Shown: positions 1 to 9,849 of the stretch, one piece after another
How the letters are laid out: each line of letters begins with the position of its first letter
Position numbering within the stretch: the first letter of the stretch is position 1
Source: Cololabis saira
Taxonomy: Eukaryota > Chordata > Actinopteri > Beloniformes > Belonidae
Direction: 5' to 3'
DNA: 64,000 nt
Assembly: GCF_033807715.1 (NCBI RefSeq)
Contig: NC_084601.1
Coordinates: forward strand, 19,610,129-19,674,128
Notes under the pieces: generated by a model
Told to the model about the DNA's origin: nothing
Databases searched by the model: none
What the model saw: the letters and a program-made list of their open reading frames with translations, nothing else
Translations under genes and position numbers: made by a program

Positions 1-1119
1 TCATGTTTTCGAGAAAAAAAGAAGGCCATGCCCAAAGATTGTACGGATCCAGATTTCATTTAAGAATTTATTTGTAGTAGGTATCTGATGGTGATATGTT
101 AACAGACTTTTGCAAGTCTGTTAACATATCACATTTCTTTAGAAAATGCCATTTTACTGAGATAGAGGACATTAACAGGAATGCTCAGCCCTTGCTGGAT
201 CAGCACATAGAGAAGTCAACGGCCAACCTGAAAGTTGATGTTCAATTCCAGGACTCGGAGTCTATATGTTGAAGCATCACTGTCCTAAACCCACATTGCT
301 TCCAGCACGTTCATTGGTGTGTAATTGTGTGCAGGAAAGTGTACGAGCACTGCCAAGACTTTTTAAATAAAAACTCAGGTACTAGTAAGGTCTCTCTCAC
401 CATCAACTGGAACCATCAACAAAAGATGATGAACAGAAAATAAAACAAAAATAATAGTGTAATTCGCCCAAAACTAATTAACTAAATGAATAAAATAATA
501 ATAATTTTTAAATGGAGCCCTAATCTTCAGTTTTAAACAATGAAGGACAGGAAGACCTAAACAACTGGATTTATCTTTGGATCAATTACTCAGTGACACA
601 CAGCTTTGATAGTCTCAGATTCTTGTCGTTTGTCTTTGCAACGAGAAAAACTGCTGCAGCTCTTATCACTTTTATATGAGTGTGTTTTTTATTTGTTTGT
701 CACAGTTAATGTTATTCACATGCTGCTGTGAAGAAGGACAGCTGTCGAGTATTTTATCATGTAGATATGTGCAATGAAAAAACATCTATCAATCTAAAGT
801 AAAGAAAGGAACGTGATGTGTCCACTAGATGTACGTGCAGCGGTGATGACGTGGACAATCAAAGTACTAATGGCTTGTTTGCTTGAAAGATAAGGCACTT
901 AATTATCGGTGCTGTGTCCTTTGCACTGCCAGTGCTCTAAAAAATGTAAGTAATATCAAGGTGGTTGGAAACGAGGCACCAAATGACAGCGAAGAAGGAC
1001 TGAGGGATGGAGATCGGTGTTTTCTGTACTTTGGCATCTTTTCTGACTGTCACTTTAGAGCAAATAGATAAATGACTTGGAAAAAAAAAGTCAATACGCA
1101 GGTTTTATCATCCACTTAC
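1..1119. other. trio intron 32 (partial)
   Basis: No further trio exon was found here on the minus strand. The sequence is AT-rich and unremarkable except for a perfect 42-bp hairpin at 91-132. Confidence 0.7.
91..132. repeat. Perfect 19-bp inverted repeat with 4-nt loop
   Basis: The arm GTGATATGTTAACAGACTT (91-109) is exactly complementary to 114-132, with loop TTGC at 110-113. It is too short for a typical metazoan pre-miRNA and has no poly-T or flanking gene that would make it a terminator. It could be the core of a palindromic MITE or a chance palindrome that tends to form a cruciform. Confidence 0.9.
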
Positions 1120-1310
1120 CAAGAGTTTGCTCTTGTAGATGTATTTACTCCGGCCATTCGAGTCCTTGACCTCCTTGCTGAAGACCAGAGACATCTCGAA
1201 GAGGAAGAGGTGGCGCTCTCGACCCTTACGGATCAGAGTCTTCGGATCCCAGACGTGGAATGAATCCTGGAGAATGAGTTCACCTTGTGACTCTATGTTT
1301 TCGTCAAATC
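1120..1310 (-). CDS. trio: trio exon 32: start of PH1 domain
   Basis: 191 bp: GFDENIESQGELILQDSFHV, then WDPKTLIRKGRERHLFLFEM and a segment ending SNGRSKYIYKSKLL. These are the first beta strands of the PH domain that follows DH1 and assists exchange. Acceptor CCACCAG, donor GTAAGT. It ends on a complete codon; the next exon (family residues beginning TSELGVTEH) lies before position 1. Confidence 0.95.
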
Positions 1311-1467
1311 CTGGTGGAAGGAGAGAGAAATTAGTTTGAAAAATGACACTTCTTGAAAGCATTCAAATACTTAACTGTAATTTCATAAAACGTACGCTTC
1401 TGACTTGTTAAAAAGCTATTTAAAAGTAAAAAGGCCAAATCAAAGTAATGACAATGAGTGCATGTTA

Positions 1468-1653
<186 letters not shown>

Positions 1654-1681
1654 TTACGAAGAGTTTGTAGCGACAGGTTAC

Positions 1682-1774
1682 CTTTAACAGGAGCTGATAC
1701 TTGGTGATTCTCTGCACTGGCTTGATCAGATACGAGGAGATGGAGTTGGCCAGATTGCGGTCTATTTGGATTTT
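1682..1774 (-). CDS. trio: trio exon 30: DH1 domain, conserved region 3
   Basis: 93 bp, phase 0, 31 residues: [20 protein letters not shown], then [27 protein letters not shown] is the most conserved RhoGEF helix and contacts the GTPase. The first seven residues (KIQIDRN) differ from the family EIQQRHG. The acceptor is TGATAG with a weak pyrimidine tract. The downstream part is certain; the exact start is a little less so. Confidence 0.88.
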
Positions 1775-1814
1775 CTATCATCAAACGAGTAACGGAGGGT
1801 CAGTGACGTGATTA

Positions 1815-2003
<189 letters not shown>

Positions 2004-2094
2004 TTAGCAGTAATACGACAGACATAATATGTATGTCGTTGCTGAAGTGTGAAACATTAGATTTAAAATCTAAGTATTTAAGGGGAAAACTTTA

Positions 2095-2268
<174 letters not shown>

Positions 2269-2401
2269 TTAAGATTGAATTATTAATACCAATTTCACAT
2301 CACTTTAATGTTTTAATTAGTGAGCTGGGTGCTTTCAAACTACTAGCCGCAATCCTAAAATTAAATGTTATATCAAGCAGAGAGAGACATGAAGTTCGTA
2401 C

Positions 2402-2511
2402 TTATGATGAAATTCATAGAGGTCCTGCATGTTTCCAAAGATGATGTGTTCCTTGTTGACAATCCCTGGAGGAATCTCATCACCTAAGCTGGTCATGCTC
2501 CACAGATAGTT
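2402..2511 (-). CDS. trio: trio exon 27: DH1 domain
   Basis: 110 bp: [20 protein letters not shown], then [16 protein letters not shown] and two bases of a split asparagine codon. IPPGIVNK and IIFGNM-IYEFH are hallmark residues of this DH domain. TSLGDE replaces TSGVEE of mammals, the most divergent short run in this module. Acceptor CCCTGCAG, donor GTACGA. Confidence 0.95.
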
Positions 2512-2626
2512 CTGCAGGGAGAAAACCAGACAAGATCAGAAATGCAGAACCACCCAAAAATATAATCCCATTTCTTTCTAAATATCGGGTGATAATTTGT
2601 GGTTAAGCTAATCCATCGGAACTTGC

Positions 2627-2693
2627 CTCCATGCACTCGTGCAGGTCTCGGACGTAGGTTTTTTCCGTCTGAATCAGCTCTGCCATGATGAAC
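2627..2693 (-). CDS. trio: trio exon 26: start of DH1 (RhoGEF) domain; GC donor
   Basis: 67 bp: (E)[20 protein letters not shown], then ME. This is conserved region 1 of the DH domain, the helix that contacts the GTPase switch regions. Acceptor TGTCTAG. The exon ends GAG followed by GCAAGT, so the intron starts with GC and not GT. The frame into exon 27 (NYLWSMTS) is kept only with this donor, and no nearby GT fits. Mammalian Trio has RECMDTYLWEM here. Confidence 0.92.
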
Positions 2694-3533
2694 CTAGACA
2701 CAGGAAAACACGCAGACACACATGCAAAACTGCAGTTGTCATACTGTCATCATTCTCACTATCATTTATCTGCACATCAGCAGCTCTCTCTCAGCCTGTC
2801 AGTTTCCTCCATTTATGCTAATAAATAATGAAGGCTCTACGTTATGAACTCGGTCAGAGACCGGCCATGTGTGACTGAAATCATGGTGAGGATTTGTGCC
2901 GTTTATCAACATGATGCAGTCTCCTCTTCCTGAGTTCTACATGCGTTTATATGTTCTCCGTTGTCTTTACACCTCTCGCTGGTGCAGCAATGATGTTGCT
3001 GATTTAATGTTGTTCAGCTATGCAGATCCAGATCTGTTGTCCCTTATTAACTCTAAAACAAAAAAAGGCTCAGCATTGGGTCACCGAACCATGACAAGGA
3101 CACCGAGCGGTCATTTCATAGGTAAATACGTTAAAAAGCAATTGGTCTCTAATGTGTATTTCAAGCTCTGACCAGTAAAACATTTCCTCAGGAAAAACTG
3201 TTTCTTCCTTGTTTTGCAAGTGAAGCTGTTCAGAAGTGAAGGTCTTAACATTTCATGAGCGTAATCTGCAGCAGTATTTTAGTTCGCAAAACGGCAGTTT
3301 TGAAAATGTTGGTCTTAAGCAACATATGGGAGGATATATGTGGGTGTCACAAGTAACCATTGACTCAAAAACTCTGATGCAGTCACCTAACCCTTCATCA
3401 GCAGTCATACTAATAATTGTGCCAATAATGCTCTGCCAGCATTTTTGTAAAATATTGTATGTGGGACAGGTCTCAAATAAGACACAGACTGGTTCTTCTG
3501 ACAGTGAGAAATAAACAGGAAGTGGTCACATAC
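2694..3533. other. trio intron 25
   Basis: 840 bp between the linker exon and the first DH1 exon. I see no repeat family or conserved block. Open stretches here are short and unlike any known protein. Confidence 0.6.
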
Positions 3534-3652
3534 TCCTTCCTCCGTGCTGATTTGCGCTTCTCCTCATTGAGCTCGTGTGCAGCAGCATCCCTCAGCTTGA
3601 CGTCGGACCCCGGAGCAGTGGCTGGAATGATGTCCAGCTGCAGATCTTTACT
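3534..3652 (-). CDS. trio: trio exon 25: linker between spectrin rod and DH1
   Basis: 119 bp: SKDLQLDIIPATAPGSDVKL, then RDAAAHELNEEKRKSARRK plus the first two bases of a glutamate codon. LDIIPA and EEKRKSARRKE mark the run-in to the first RhoGEF domain. There is one extra alanine (RDAAAHEL) compared with the RDAAHEL of mammalian Trio. Acceptor TCCTTCAG. The donor must be GTATGT after GA, because no other GT fits the frame. Confidence 0.94.
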
Positions 3653-3735
3653 CTGAAGGAGAAAGTCCATGTTTAAGGGGGTTTACAGAGACAACTGTCG
3701 GGGTATTAGCTGATATTCTGCTCATGATCACTCAC

Positions 3736-3930
3736 TGCTTTGTTGGAGTCTGGGGAGATGCCCAGGGCTTTCTCCAGACTGCAGCGGTACTTGTCCATAC
3801 GCAGGGAGAAGTCTCGGTAGCGTTTGTCCACAGCTGTCACCCATTTCTTTATCTCAATGGCGTGACTGTGCCCTTTCTCGCAGAAGCCGTCGGCCAGCTG
3901 GATCAGCAGCTTCACGCGCTCCTTGGTTTG
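3736..3930 (-). CDS. trio: trio exon 24: last spectrin repeat
   Basis: 195 bp, phase 0, 65 residues: QTKERVKLLIQLADGFCEKG, then HSHAIEIKKWVTAVDKRYRD and a segment ending GISPDSNKA. It ends the rod; in the family this last repeat packs close to the DH1 domain. Acceptor GTCCACAG, donor GTGAGT. KWVTAVDK here versus KCVTAVDK in mammals is a small difference, and kalirin also has W. Confidence 0.95.
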
Positions 3931-4014
3931 CTGTGGACGAGAACAGAGCGAGGTCGGTGGTTAAACACACGCCTGCAGGCCGTACACACGTCTTCTCATG
4001 TCTTTGAGCCCCAC

Positions 4015-4137
4015 CTTGGCTGTGATGTGGAAGTCTTCGTGCTCCTTCAGGAGCTCCTGCGTGTGATGGATGCTCGAGCCGGTGGACGTGTGTGTGGACA
4101 GGTAAAACTCCCCAGTGTCATGAATCCACTCCAGAGC
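4015..4137 (-). CDS. trio: trio exon 23: spectrin repeat, 123-bp module
   Basis: 123 bp, phase 0, 41 residues: ALEWIHDTGEFYLSTHTSTG, then SSIHHTQELLKEHEDFHITAK. It is the counterpart of exons 8, 12 and 18 with the W-I motif. The acceptor TTTTTAAG is preceded by a (TG)7 tract (4145-4159 on plus), making this the second consecutive exon with a TG tract against the acceptor. Donor GTGGGG. Skipping would be in frame. Confidence 0.95.
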
Positions 4138-4144
4138 CTTAAAA

Positions 4145-4159
4145 ACACACACACACACA
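4145..4159 (-). promoter_or_regulatory. (TG)7 tract abutting exon 23 acceptor
   Basis: A TG run in the transcript, followed by TTTTTAAG and exon 23. It lies in intron 22, which is only 142 bp. A second TG-type acceptor directly after that of exon 22 is unusual. Confidence 0.45.
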
Positions 4160-4279
4160 GAATGCAGATTCACTCATATATTTCAGATACATTTGTGTTT
4201 GTCTGGTCTTGCCCCCTCCTCCCAAAAAAAGAAATATTCTCCTAACTGACCTGCGTGATAAAGAAAGTGATTCATGTAC

Positions 4280-4395
4280 CTGTTTGGCACTGCGTTCAAA
4301 GACCACATACTGCTGACACTGGTCCAGCCGCCGTTTCCTCATCGTCCAGAAATGGAGAACACGGTTCTCTCGCTGCAGGAGCTCGTTGAGGATGT
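4280..4395 (-). CDS. trio: trio exon 22: spectrin repeat
   Basis: 116 bp: NILNELLQRENRVLHFWTMR, then KRRLDQCQQYVVFERSAKQ. The first codon is shared with exon 21. The acceptor TTTAG is directly preceded by an uninterrupted (TG)11 tract in the transcript (4401-4422 on plus), an arrangement known to weaken splicing elsewhere. Donor GTACAT. The length is not a multiple of three, so skipping shifts the frame. Confidence 0.95.
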
Positions 4396-5176
4396 CTAAA
4401 CACACACACACACACACACACAATAACTTCTACAGATAAAGATATTCAATAACAAAACACCAACCCACCTGCAGGGAATTCAATCAACACCACAAACTGG
4501 GTTTTTTAAAGAATTTAAGCGGGTAAATCTAGATCCATCTGCACCCACATCCAACTAAGTTATTTCTCTGAGTACATACACTGCTTCAGTCAGTGCTTAG
4601 GTTGGTTTCACTTCATCAACAACCAACTTGATTTTCAAAAGTTAGGTATTTGAATGTGTTTCCAACTAATTTTGAACTTTATCTTTTTAACAGTTTACCT
4701 TTTAACTTAAGTACTAATTATTACAATATACAGTCTTCAGGTGGTGGTACAGCTGCCACATGTTGTTCTCAAGCTGCATCTACATTAACAAATTATCTCT
4801 AGATGTAAAACTTTTCTAACGGTGACAACGAGCATCCGCACTCGTCTGCAGACTCTGCCCTGATTATCTCCTGTTATGCAGCTGAAGTTTCCATTTAATC
4901 ACACTGCAACTGCCTGCATGTTCAGGAGAAAAGAGCAGTCTGATAATAAGTTATTTCCAGAGGACCTTTCAGCTCATCATGTGATACGTGTTTCCTATGT
5001 GCCATTATGTGGACAGAGATCTTTTCTGACAAGGAATTGAAAAGGCAACTCTGTGTGGTTGTGGCTCAGTTTTGTTTTAAAACTAAAATGGACCCCTCCA
5101 GGTCATCCACAGGTACCGTCTCACAATTTGAAAACTACTTGGCAAAACAACCTGCAGCAAATTCTCTGATACTCAC
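4396..5176. other. trio intron 21
   Basis: 781 bp. Apart from the CA/TG tract at its 3' end there is nothing recognisable. Confidence 0.6.
4401..4422 (-). promoter_or_regulatory. (TG)11 tract abutting exon 22 acceptor
   Basis: CA repeats on plus read as TG in the transcript, ending only five bases before exon 22. UG-rich tracts at acceptors are bound by TDP-43 in vertebrates and can cause exon skipping (known for CFTR exon 9). A regulatory role here is inference. Confidence 0.5.
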
Positions 5177-5291
5177 TTTTGACTTGCTGTTCTGGTCCTT
5201 TGACGTGGCTCAGCATCCCGGGCATGTTGACACTATTCCTGTGCATGTACTTAAGGAACACGTCTGCATTTCTTCTTGCCAGAGTGCACGC
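5177..5291 (-). CDS. trio: trio exon 21: spectrin repeat
   Basis: 115 bp: ACTLARRNADVFLKYMHRNS, then VNMPGMLSHVKGPEQQVK plus one base of a split asparagine codon. The donor is GTGAGT after CAAGTCAAAA; the alternative reading through to AAAAG would leave no GT, so the boundary is firm. Acceptor TCAACCAG. Confidence 0.94.
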
Positions 5292-5383
5292 CTGGTTGAA
5301 GCAGTAATACAGACACACTGAAAGATCAGCCATGCAGCTTTCAGGTATATTCTGATTTAACTCTGACTTTGTGTGTGTGTTAC

Positions 5384-5533
5384 CTTGAGGAAAGCCTCCT
5401 TCTGCTCCAGGTGCTTACTGATCATGGGGGTGACGTGATCCGTCTCACAGTTGGGTCCCAGTTTGTCGGCTCCTCCGCACCAGTCCTCCTCTCTCTTGTA
5501 CTCCTGCTCCAGGCTCTCCAGCACGCTGCACAC
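5384..5533 (-). CDS. trio: trio exon 20: spectrin repeat
   Basis: 150 bp, phase 0, 50 residues: VCSVLESLEQEYKREEDWCG, then GADKLGPNCETDHVTPMISK and HLEQKEAFLK. GGADKLGPN and TDHVTPMISK are Trio-type residues. Acceptor CGTGCAG. The donor GTAACA is followed at once by a short CA tract in the transcript. Confidence 0.95.
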
Positions 5534-5619
5534 CTGCACGGAGTAGCAGAATTATAGTCACACAGAGTTGTTTTTCATGGAAAAATCAGGACACCGCCAA
5601 CTGGACTGGAGCCTCCTAC

Positions 5620-5811
5620 CTGTTCAGAGGTCTTGTAGAAGGCCACGGAGGCGTTGACCAGCTTGAGCCGGTCCTCCATCTTGAGCATGAGCTGCTGCCA
5701 GTGTGAAGCCACGCTCTCTGCACAGTCTCTGATCAGGTCCATGTCATAGTGGTTGGCCTGGAGCAGAGCCTCGGCCTTCTGCTGAACCTGCAGAGCACTC
5801 TGATGGGTTTT
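5620..5811 (-). CDS. trio: trio exon 19: spectrin repeat, 192-bp module
   Basis: 192 bp, phase 0, 64 residues: [20 protein letters not shown], then [20 protein letters not shown] and a segment ending FYKTSEQ. It completes the repeat begun in exon 18. The [21 protein letters not shown] helix is essentially invariant in the family. Acceptor CTGCAG, donor GTAGGA. Confidence 0.96.
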
Positions 5812-5898
5812 CTGCAGTGGATGAAATGAAAAAACAAAGATTAAAATCACCCAAGCGATGTGCAATCTGTGTGAAATTCCATCATTAAACATTGTTAC

Positions 5899-6018
5899 CT
5901 CAATTGCATGCTGAAACTGTTCATGTTCTCGCTGCAGTTGTTCAGCTTCCTGAAGGGAGCTGGCTGTAATCATACCAGCATTCAGCATCGACTCGCCATT
6001 TCGGATCCAGCCAAGGAC
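5899..6018 (-). CDS. trio: trio exon 18: spectrin repeat, 120-bp module
   Basis: 120 bp, phase 0, 40 residues: [20 protein letters not shown], then [20 protein letters not shown]. It is a counterpart of exons 8, 12 and 23, one codon shorter, and opens with the W-I motif. The acceptor CCCGAAG is preceded by a long purine/pyrimidine-biased tract (TTTTTTCCCCCC in the transcript). Donor GTAACA. Confidence 0.95.
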
Positions 6019-6122
6019 CTTCGGGGGGAAAAAAAAGAAGAAAAAAGAAAAAGGAAAGCTGTGATCAAATGCCATCAAAATGAGGACTGCAATTCATCTC
6101 TTTAACTGACTGCCAGTCCTAC

Positions 6123-6289
6123 CTGCTTGACTTCAGCCTGCAGGTGTCTCAGCTGGACACACTGCTCCAGGTGCCTGCGATGCTGCTCAGCTGCTAAATC
6201 CAGCTCCTGCTGCTTTTCATGGAGGAACTCCAGCAAGTCCTGGACACGTGTAGCCATGTCCACATCCCGATCACACAGCAGCTCCACAC
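6123..6289 (-). CDS. trio: trio exon 17: spectrin repeat
   Basis: 167 bp: (G)[19 protein letters not shown], then [20 protein letters not shown] and [16 protein letters not shown]. It matches Trio ([15 protein letters not shown]) and not kalirin (ELICEKDIDLAAQVQ). Acceptor TCCACAG, donor GTAGGA. It ends in phase 0, just before the 120-bp exon 18. Confidence 0.95.
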
Positions 6290-7247
6290 CTGTGGACAAG
6301 ATGCACAAGTGTATTACTAATGGAAAAATACAGAGGATCTGCATCTATGTGGGCTGCACAGCGGCAGGTTTTACATTATTCTCTTACTTCGATTTAAAAT
6401 TAACTGCTAATAGTGTTCATCAAACACTGCTTCCAAAAATTGTTACAGAATGTTGTTGCACCATGTTTAGCTTTGACGCCACATATTTTATTTGTAGTGG
6501 CCTTGTTTTGATAAGCTTATGCCATGTCACAATACCACATGTTTATTTCTGTCCAGGTTTGCATTTATTTTCCATCAAGATCTCAAACTGATGATGGCAG
6601 AGCCAGATCTCTGTGTAAAGTCTCCTCCAGCACATCCCAACCATTTCCAGTTGCTCTAATTGCACTGTGTGGTGGCCAATCCATGTGTGGAAAATGATGT
6701 CTCATGCTCCCTGAACCACTCTTAGACAGTGAAAACCCAATAAATCCTGGCATTATTATCTCAGAATCTGCCTGTGCCATCAGAGGAAAGGAAAAAATAA
6801 AATAATATACTAATGGAAAAACCTGCCCGTTCAGTATATTTGGGACACGAGCTGAGCTCATCTTTTTGGGTTCGTAACGTTGGTGAACCTAGACCTGACC
6901 AATGAAGCATCTGCAGATCACAGTACTGCTCCAACAGGCTTGTACTGAAGATATGAGGCTGTTCTGGCAACGAACTTTACGCTCCCTCGGATTACCCTCG
7001 CTGATAAATGACTTTTAAGGGCTACACAGCCGTTTACCCCCGATACCTTATTGCGTGTGGAAAAGCTCTTAATTTCAACAGTAAACAAGTACGTTCTACT
7101 ATAGATTTTCTTTGATTAGATTTCATCAAATATTGAGGAATTCTCCGATCATCATGATTCAAGATCATCTTCTAAAGATATTTGTTCCTTGGAGTTGATG
7201 GTCACTGCTCGCCACTAGCCCTTCAGATTTTAGTTGTGTGTTGGAAA

Positions 7248-7836
7248 TAGGGCTGCAACGATTCTTTGGGTAACTCCAATACAAAAAATGATCAGGGAAT
7301 TTCCTCTTCCTCGAAGCCTCGTTTAATCAAAAAATTAAACAGAAGCGCACTTCTGATCCATTTTAGTGTGACACCACCTGCTTACACGTATACGTCCCCT
7401 ATAAAGCAGAAGAAGGCGCTTTTTGTTACATGTGTGAACAGTTTTGCTGTACAGGATGGCAGACGCCGGGACCGAAAACAGTGACAACGTCAAAGAGCAA
7501 ATGCAAGAAATATCCAGGAAATAAGAGGAAGAGACAGAAGATGTTCAAGGTGTGGGATCACCTTAAAAATTAAGGACAACATCCTCACAACCTCAAAAGA
7601 AAACACCCATTTAACGACGATTTAATATCAGTTTACTAGTTTGCATAATATGTAAATATGTCAATTTTTCTTATAAAAGGAAACAAATTGTTTGTATTTA
7701 TTAAGTGATATGTTTTTCTTTTTTATTGTATTGGGGTTTAATTAAGCAAAAGTAAGTTATATCCGATTACTCGATTAATCAATGGAATATTCAATAAAAT
7801 AATCGATTACTAAAATATTAGACAGCTGCAGCCCCA
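7248..7836. mobile_element. Decayed hAT-like element with BED-finger remnant
   Basis: The left end TAGGGCTGCAACGATTC and right end GCTGCAGCCCCA are imperfect inverted repeats, and the right side has the ATTACTCGATTAATC / AATCGATTA pattern common at ends of fish hAT elements. No clean 8-bp duplication is left. Near 7538-7630 a plus-strand frame reads FKVWDHLKN, stop, GQHPHNLKRKHPF, which resembles the start of a BED zinc finger of hAT transposases. It is non-functional. Confidence 0.6.
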
Positions 7837-8092
7837 GATTAAAGGCTCTCATTCCACTTTTAGCAGTTCAACAATCATCTTAGGTGTTTTTTTTATTGAT
7901 ACAAACAAATAAATCGACTCTTCTGAAACAGAGAATCATGTTTTTTCCCACAACCTGAAGATGGTTTATGACCGATTGTGCCAGGAAGGGTTACATTTTT
8001 AAATAATGTGTGTTTATCTGAAACATATTCATCACTAACATTTTTCCAGAGGGAAAAATGTTCATTGCTAATCCAGGTGATGACTCTTTGTT

Positions 8093-8107
8093 GGGGGGGG
8101 GGGGGGG
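8093..8107 (+). repeat. Homopolymer G15
   Basis: Fifteen consecutive G on plus (C in the trio transcript). It could form a G-quadruplex in DNA and is prone to sequencing and length error. Confidence 0.9.
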
Positions 8108-8554
8108 CTACGTAGCGTACATGTATTAAGTTTAAAAAGCATAATCACATCCATGATCAAAACTGCTCTGTGTTCTTTACATGCTGGATGATGTAACCTG
8201 TCCTTGTGTGGTTTAAAAGAGCACCAGTTAGTCTGTGAGTTCACAGGTGAGTTATTATGGTTAGTGAGTGGGAGCCTCTCATCAGGAACTCTGACCCACA
8301 GAACCTACGCAGCAAAACTAATGTGGCCAAAACAAATATTCGTACAACAGCAGTGAACATGAGCTGCTTTAAACCTCAGCTAAAGGACAGGTGTCCGACG
8401 CGGCAGCCAGGCCACAGTCCAACATTTGAAAATGGGAAAGAAAGTCAACACATTTCTATTTCAATAAAGATGATCAGGTCAAAAAAAAAAAAAGCCAAGA
8501 AATCCTCGGTGCGCTTTTGTGTCTGTATGTTCTATGTTAAGGTCGTGAGCTCAC

Positions 8555-8750
8555 CAGATGCCTGGACCTCGTTGACATACTGCAGCAGCTCCTGCCCTTG
8601 GTGGATGACGTCAAAGGTGAGGTTGTTCATGGTCAGGGCCTTGTCAGCATGATGCTGGAGCCTCTGCTCGGCCAGCGTCAGGTCCTCCGTGTCGAAATCG
8701 TTCCTCTGACCTGTCAGCTCCTCGTTCCAGGACTCCAGGTCCGAGATAAT
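8555..8750 (-). CDS. trio: trio exon 16: spectrin repeat
   Basis: 196 bp. It begins [20 protein letters not shown], then [20 protein letters not shown], and ends YVNEVQASG with the glycine codon split. Mammalian Trio has SQQMNDF where TGQRNDF occurs here, a local divergence in an otherwise conserved exon. Acceptor TTGCCAG, donor GTGAGC. Confidence 0.95.
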
Positions 8751-9429
8751 CTGGCAAAGAACAAGTTTACAATACTGATTTAAGTATCACAGAGAAGCTG
8801 GAGCGGTTATTGCACTCAGAGGATTCCCCAAGTTGCTTGTTCAGATGTATTTGTTAACACTGGTGAGAGTTTAGCTTCATATCAAAGCAAAGCTGAAAGA
8901 GTCTAAGAATGATCGTTCCCATTTCTGTGTAAATACGAGTTTAAACCACACACTGACCAGGAAAGAAGTCCCAGAAAAGAACGATGAGGGGAACTCCAAA
9001 CACAGGTCTGAAAATAGGCCTTAAAGCTTTGTGTGAGTGGCCAGACTGAACTACAGAGTCACTCCCGTTGGCTCCAGTGTGAACACAAACGTCCTATGAA
9101 GTCTGTTTATCCTCCATCCTGCTGGCTTAAGTTATTTCACTTTGGTTCATCTTCATTATGTTTTTTTTCCTTTATTTAATTGGGTGCTAAAATACATTTG
9201 ACATCCAGTTTTTTTGTTAATAATAAAATTGGATTGTTTTTTCTCACTTTTAATTCTCATGTGTAAAATAACTGGTGTAAAAAATAAGTAGATGTGTTCT
9301 TTTCAGAGAACTCATAGATGATAACTTCCAAGTACAAGAAGAAACGTTTTAAAGCTGTACTCCACGTGTCAATGTTTTGAGTCGTTGGCTTCGTCCATAT
9401 TTTACATTCAGTCAACAGCTAATACTCAC
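8751..9429. other. trio intron 15
   Basis: 679 bp, AT-rich, with no recognisable repeat or conserved block. Confidence 0.6.
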
Positions 9430-9604
9430 ATCAATGGCGTCCCGCTCAAAGATGCGAAGCTGCAGGAAGAGCTCCAGTTTGATCTTCCTCTCCTGGAACA
9501 GCTCCTCCATCTGTGCCTGGGCCTCATCCAGCTGCTGGAGGACGCTCTCGATGTGGTTGATGGAGCTGTTGTGGGGCGTCTTGTTGCTGGAGATGGCAGA
9601 GTCC
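9430..9604 (-). CDS. trio: trio exon 15: spectrin repeat
   Basis: 175 bp. It reads (R)[20 protein letters not shown], then [20 protein letters not shown] and [18 protein letters not shown]. This is the mid-rod spectrin sequence of Trio; kalirin has FEQYTIE where FERDAID is seen here. Acceptor TGTTCCAG, donor GTGAGT. It ends on a complete codon. Confidence 0.95.
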
Positions 9605-9849
9605 CTGGAACAGATCAACACAATTAAGCAAAAAGCTGTGGGATGTGGAGCTGTTCACTTCTAAAAAGAAAACAAAAATACAGCTTTACAGATAAAGTTG
9701 GGCATTTCGCCAGCCAGGTTTAGCTGATTTAAGAAGCTGCTGCATAGCGCAGCAGGCAGAAGCAATCCTGAAGATTAAAACATGGAAACCATCTGCCCAA
9801 AGAAAGCAAACACATTTCAACGTATGCATCTGGAGACTAGCTAACTGAC

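Larger units (their letters stand above)
6290..8554. other. trio intron 16
   Basis: 2265 bp. It contains a decayed hAT-type element (7248-7836) and a 15-base G run. Nothing else is recognised; 6290-7247 and 7837-8554 look like ordinary AT-rich intron. Confidence 0.7.

Noticed and set aside
3724..4245. 173-residue plus-strand frame
   Set aside because: Antisense shadow of trio exons 23-24.
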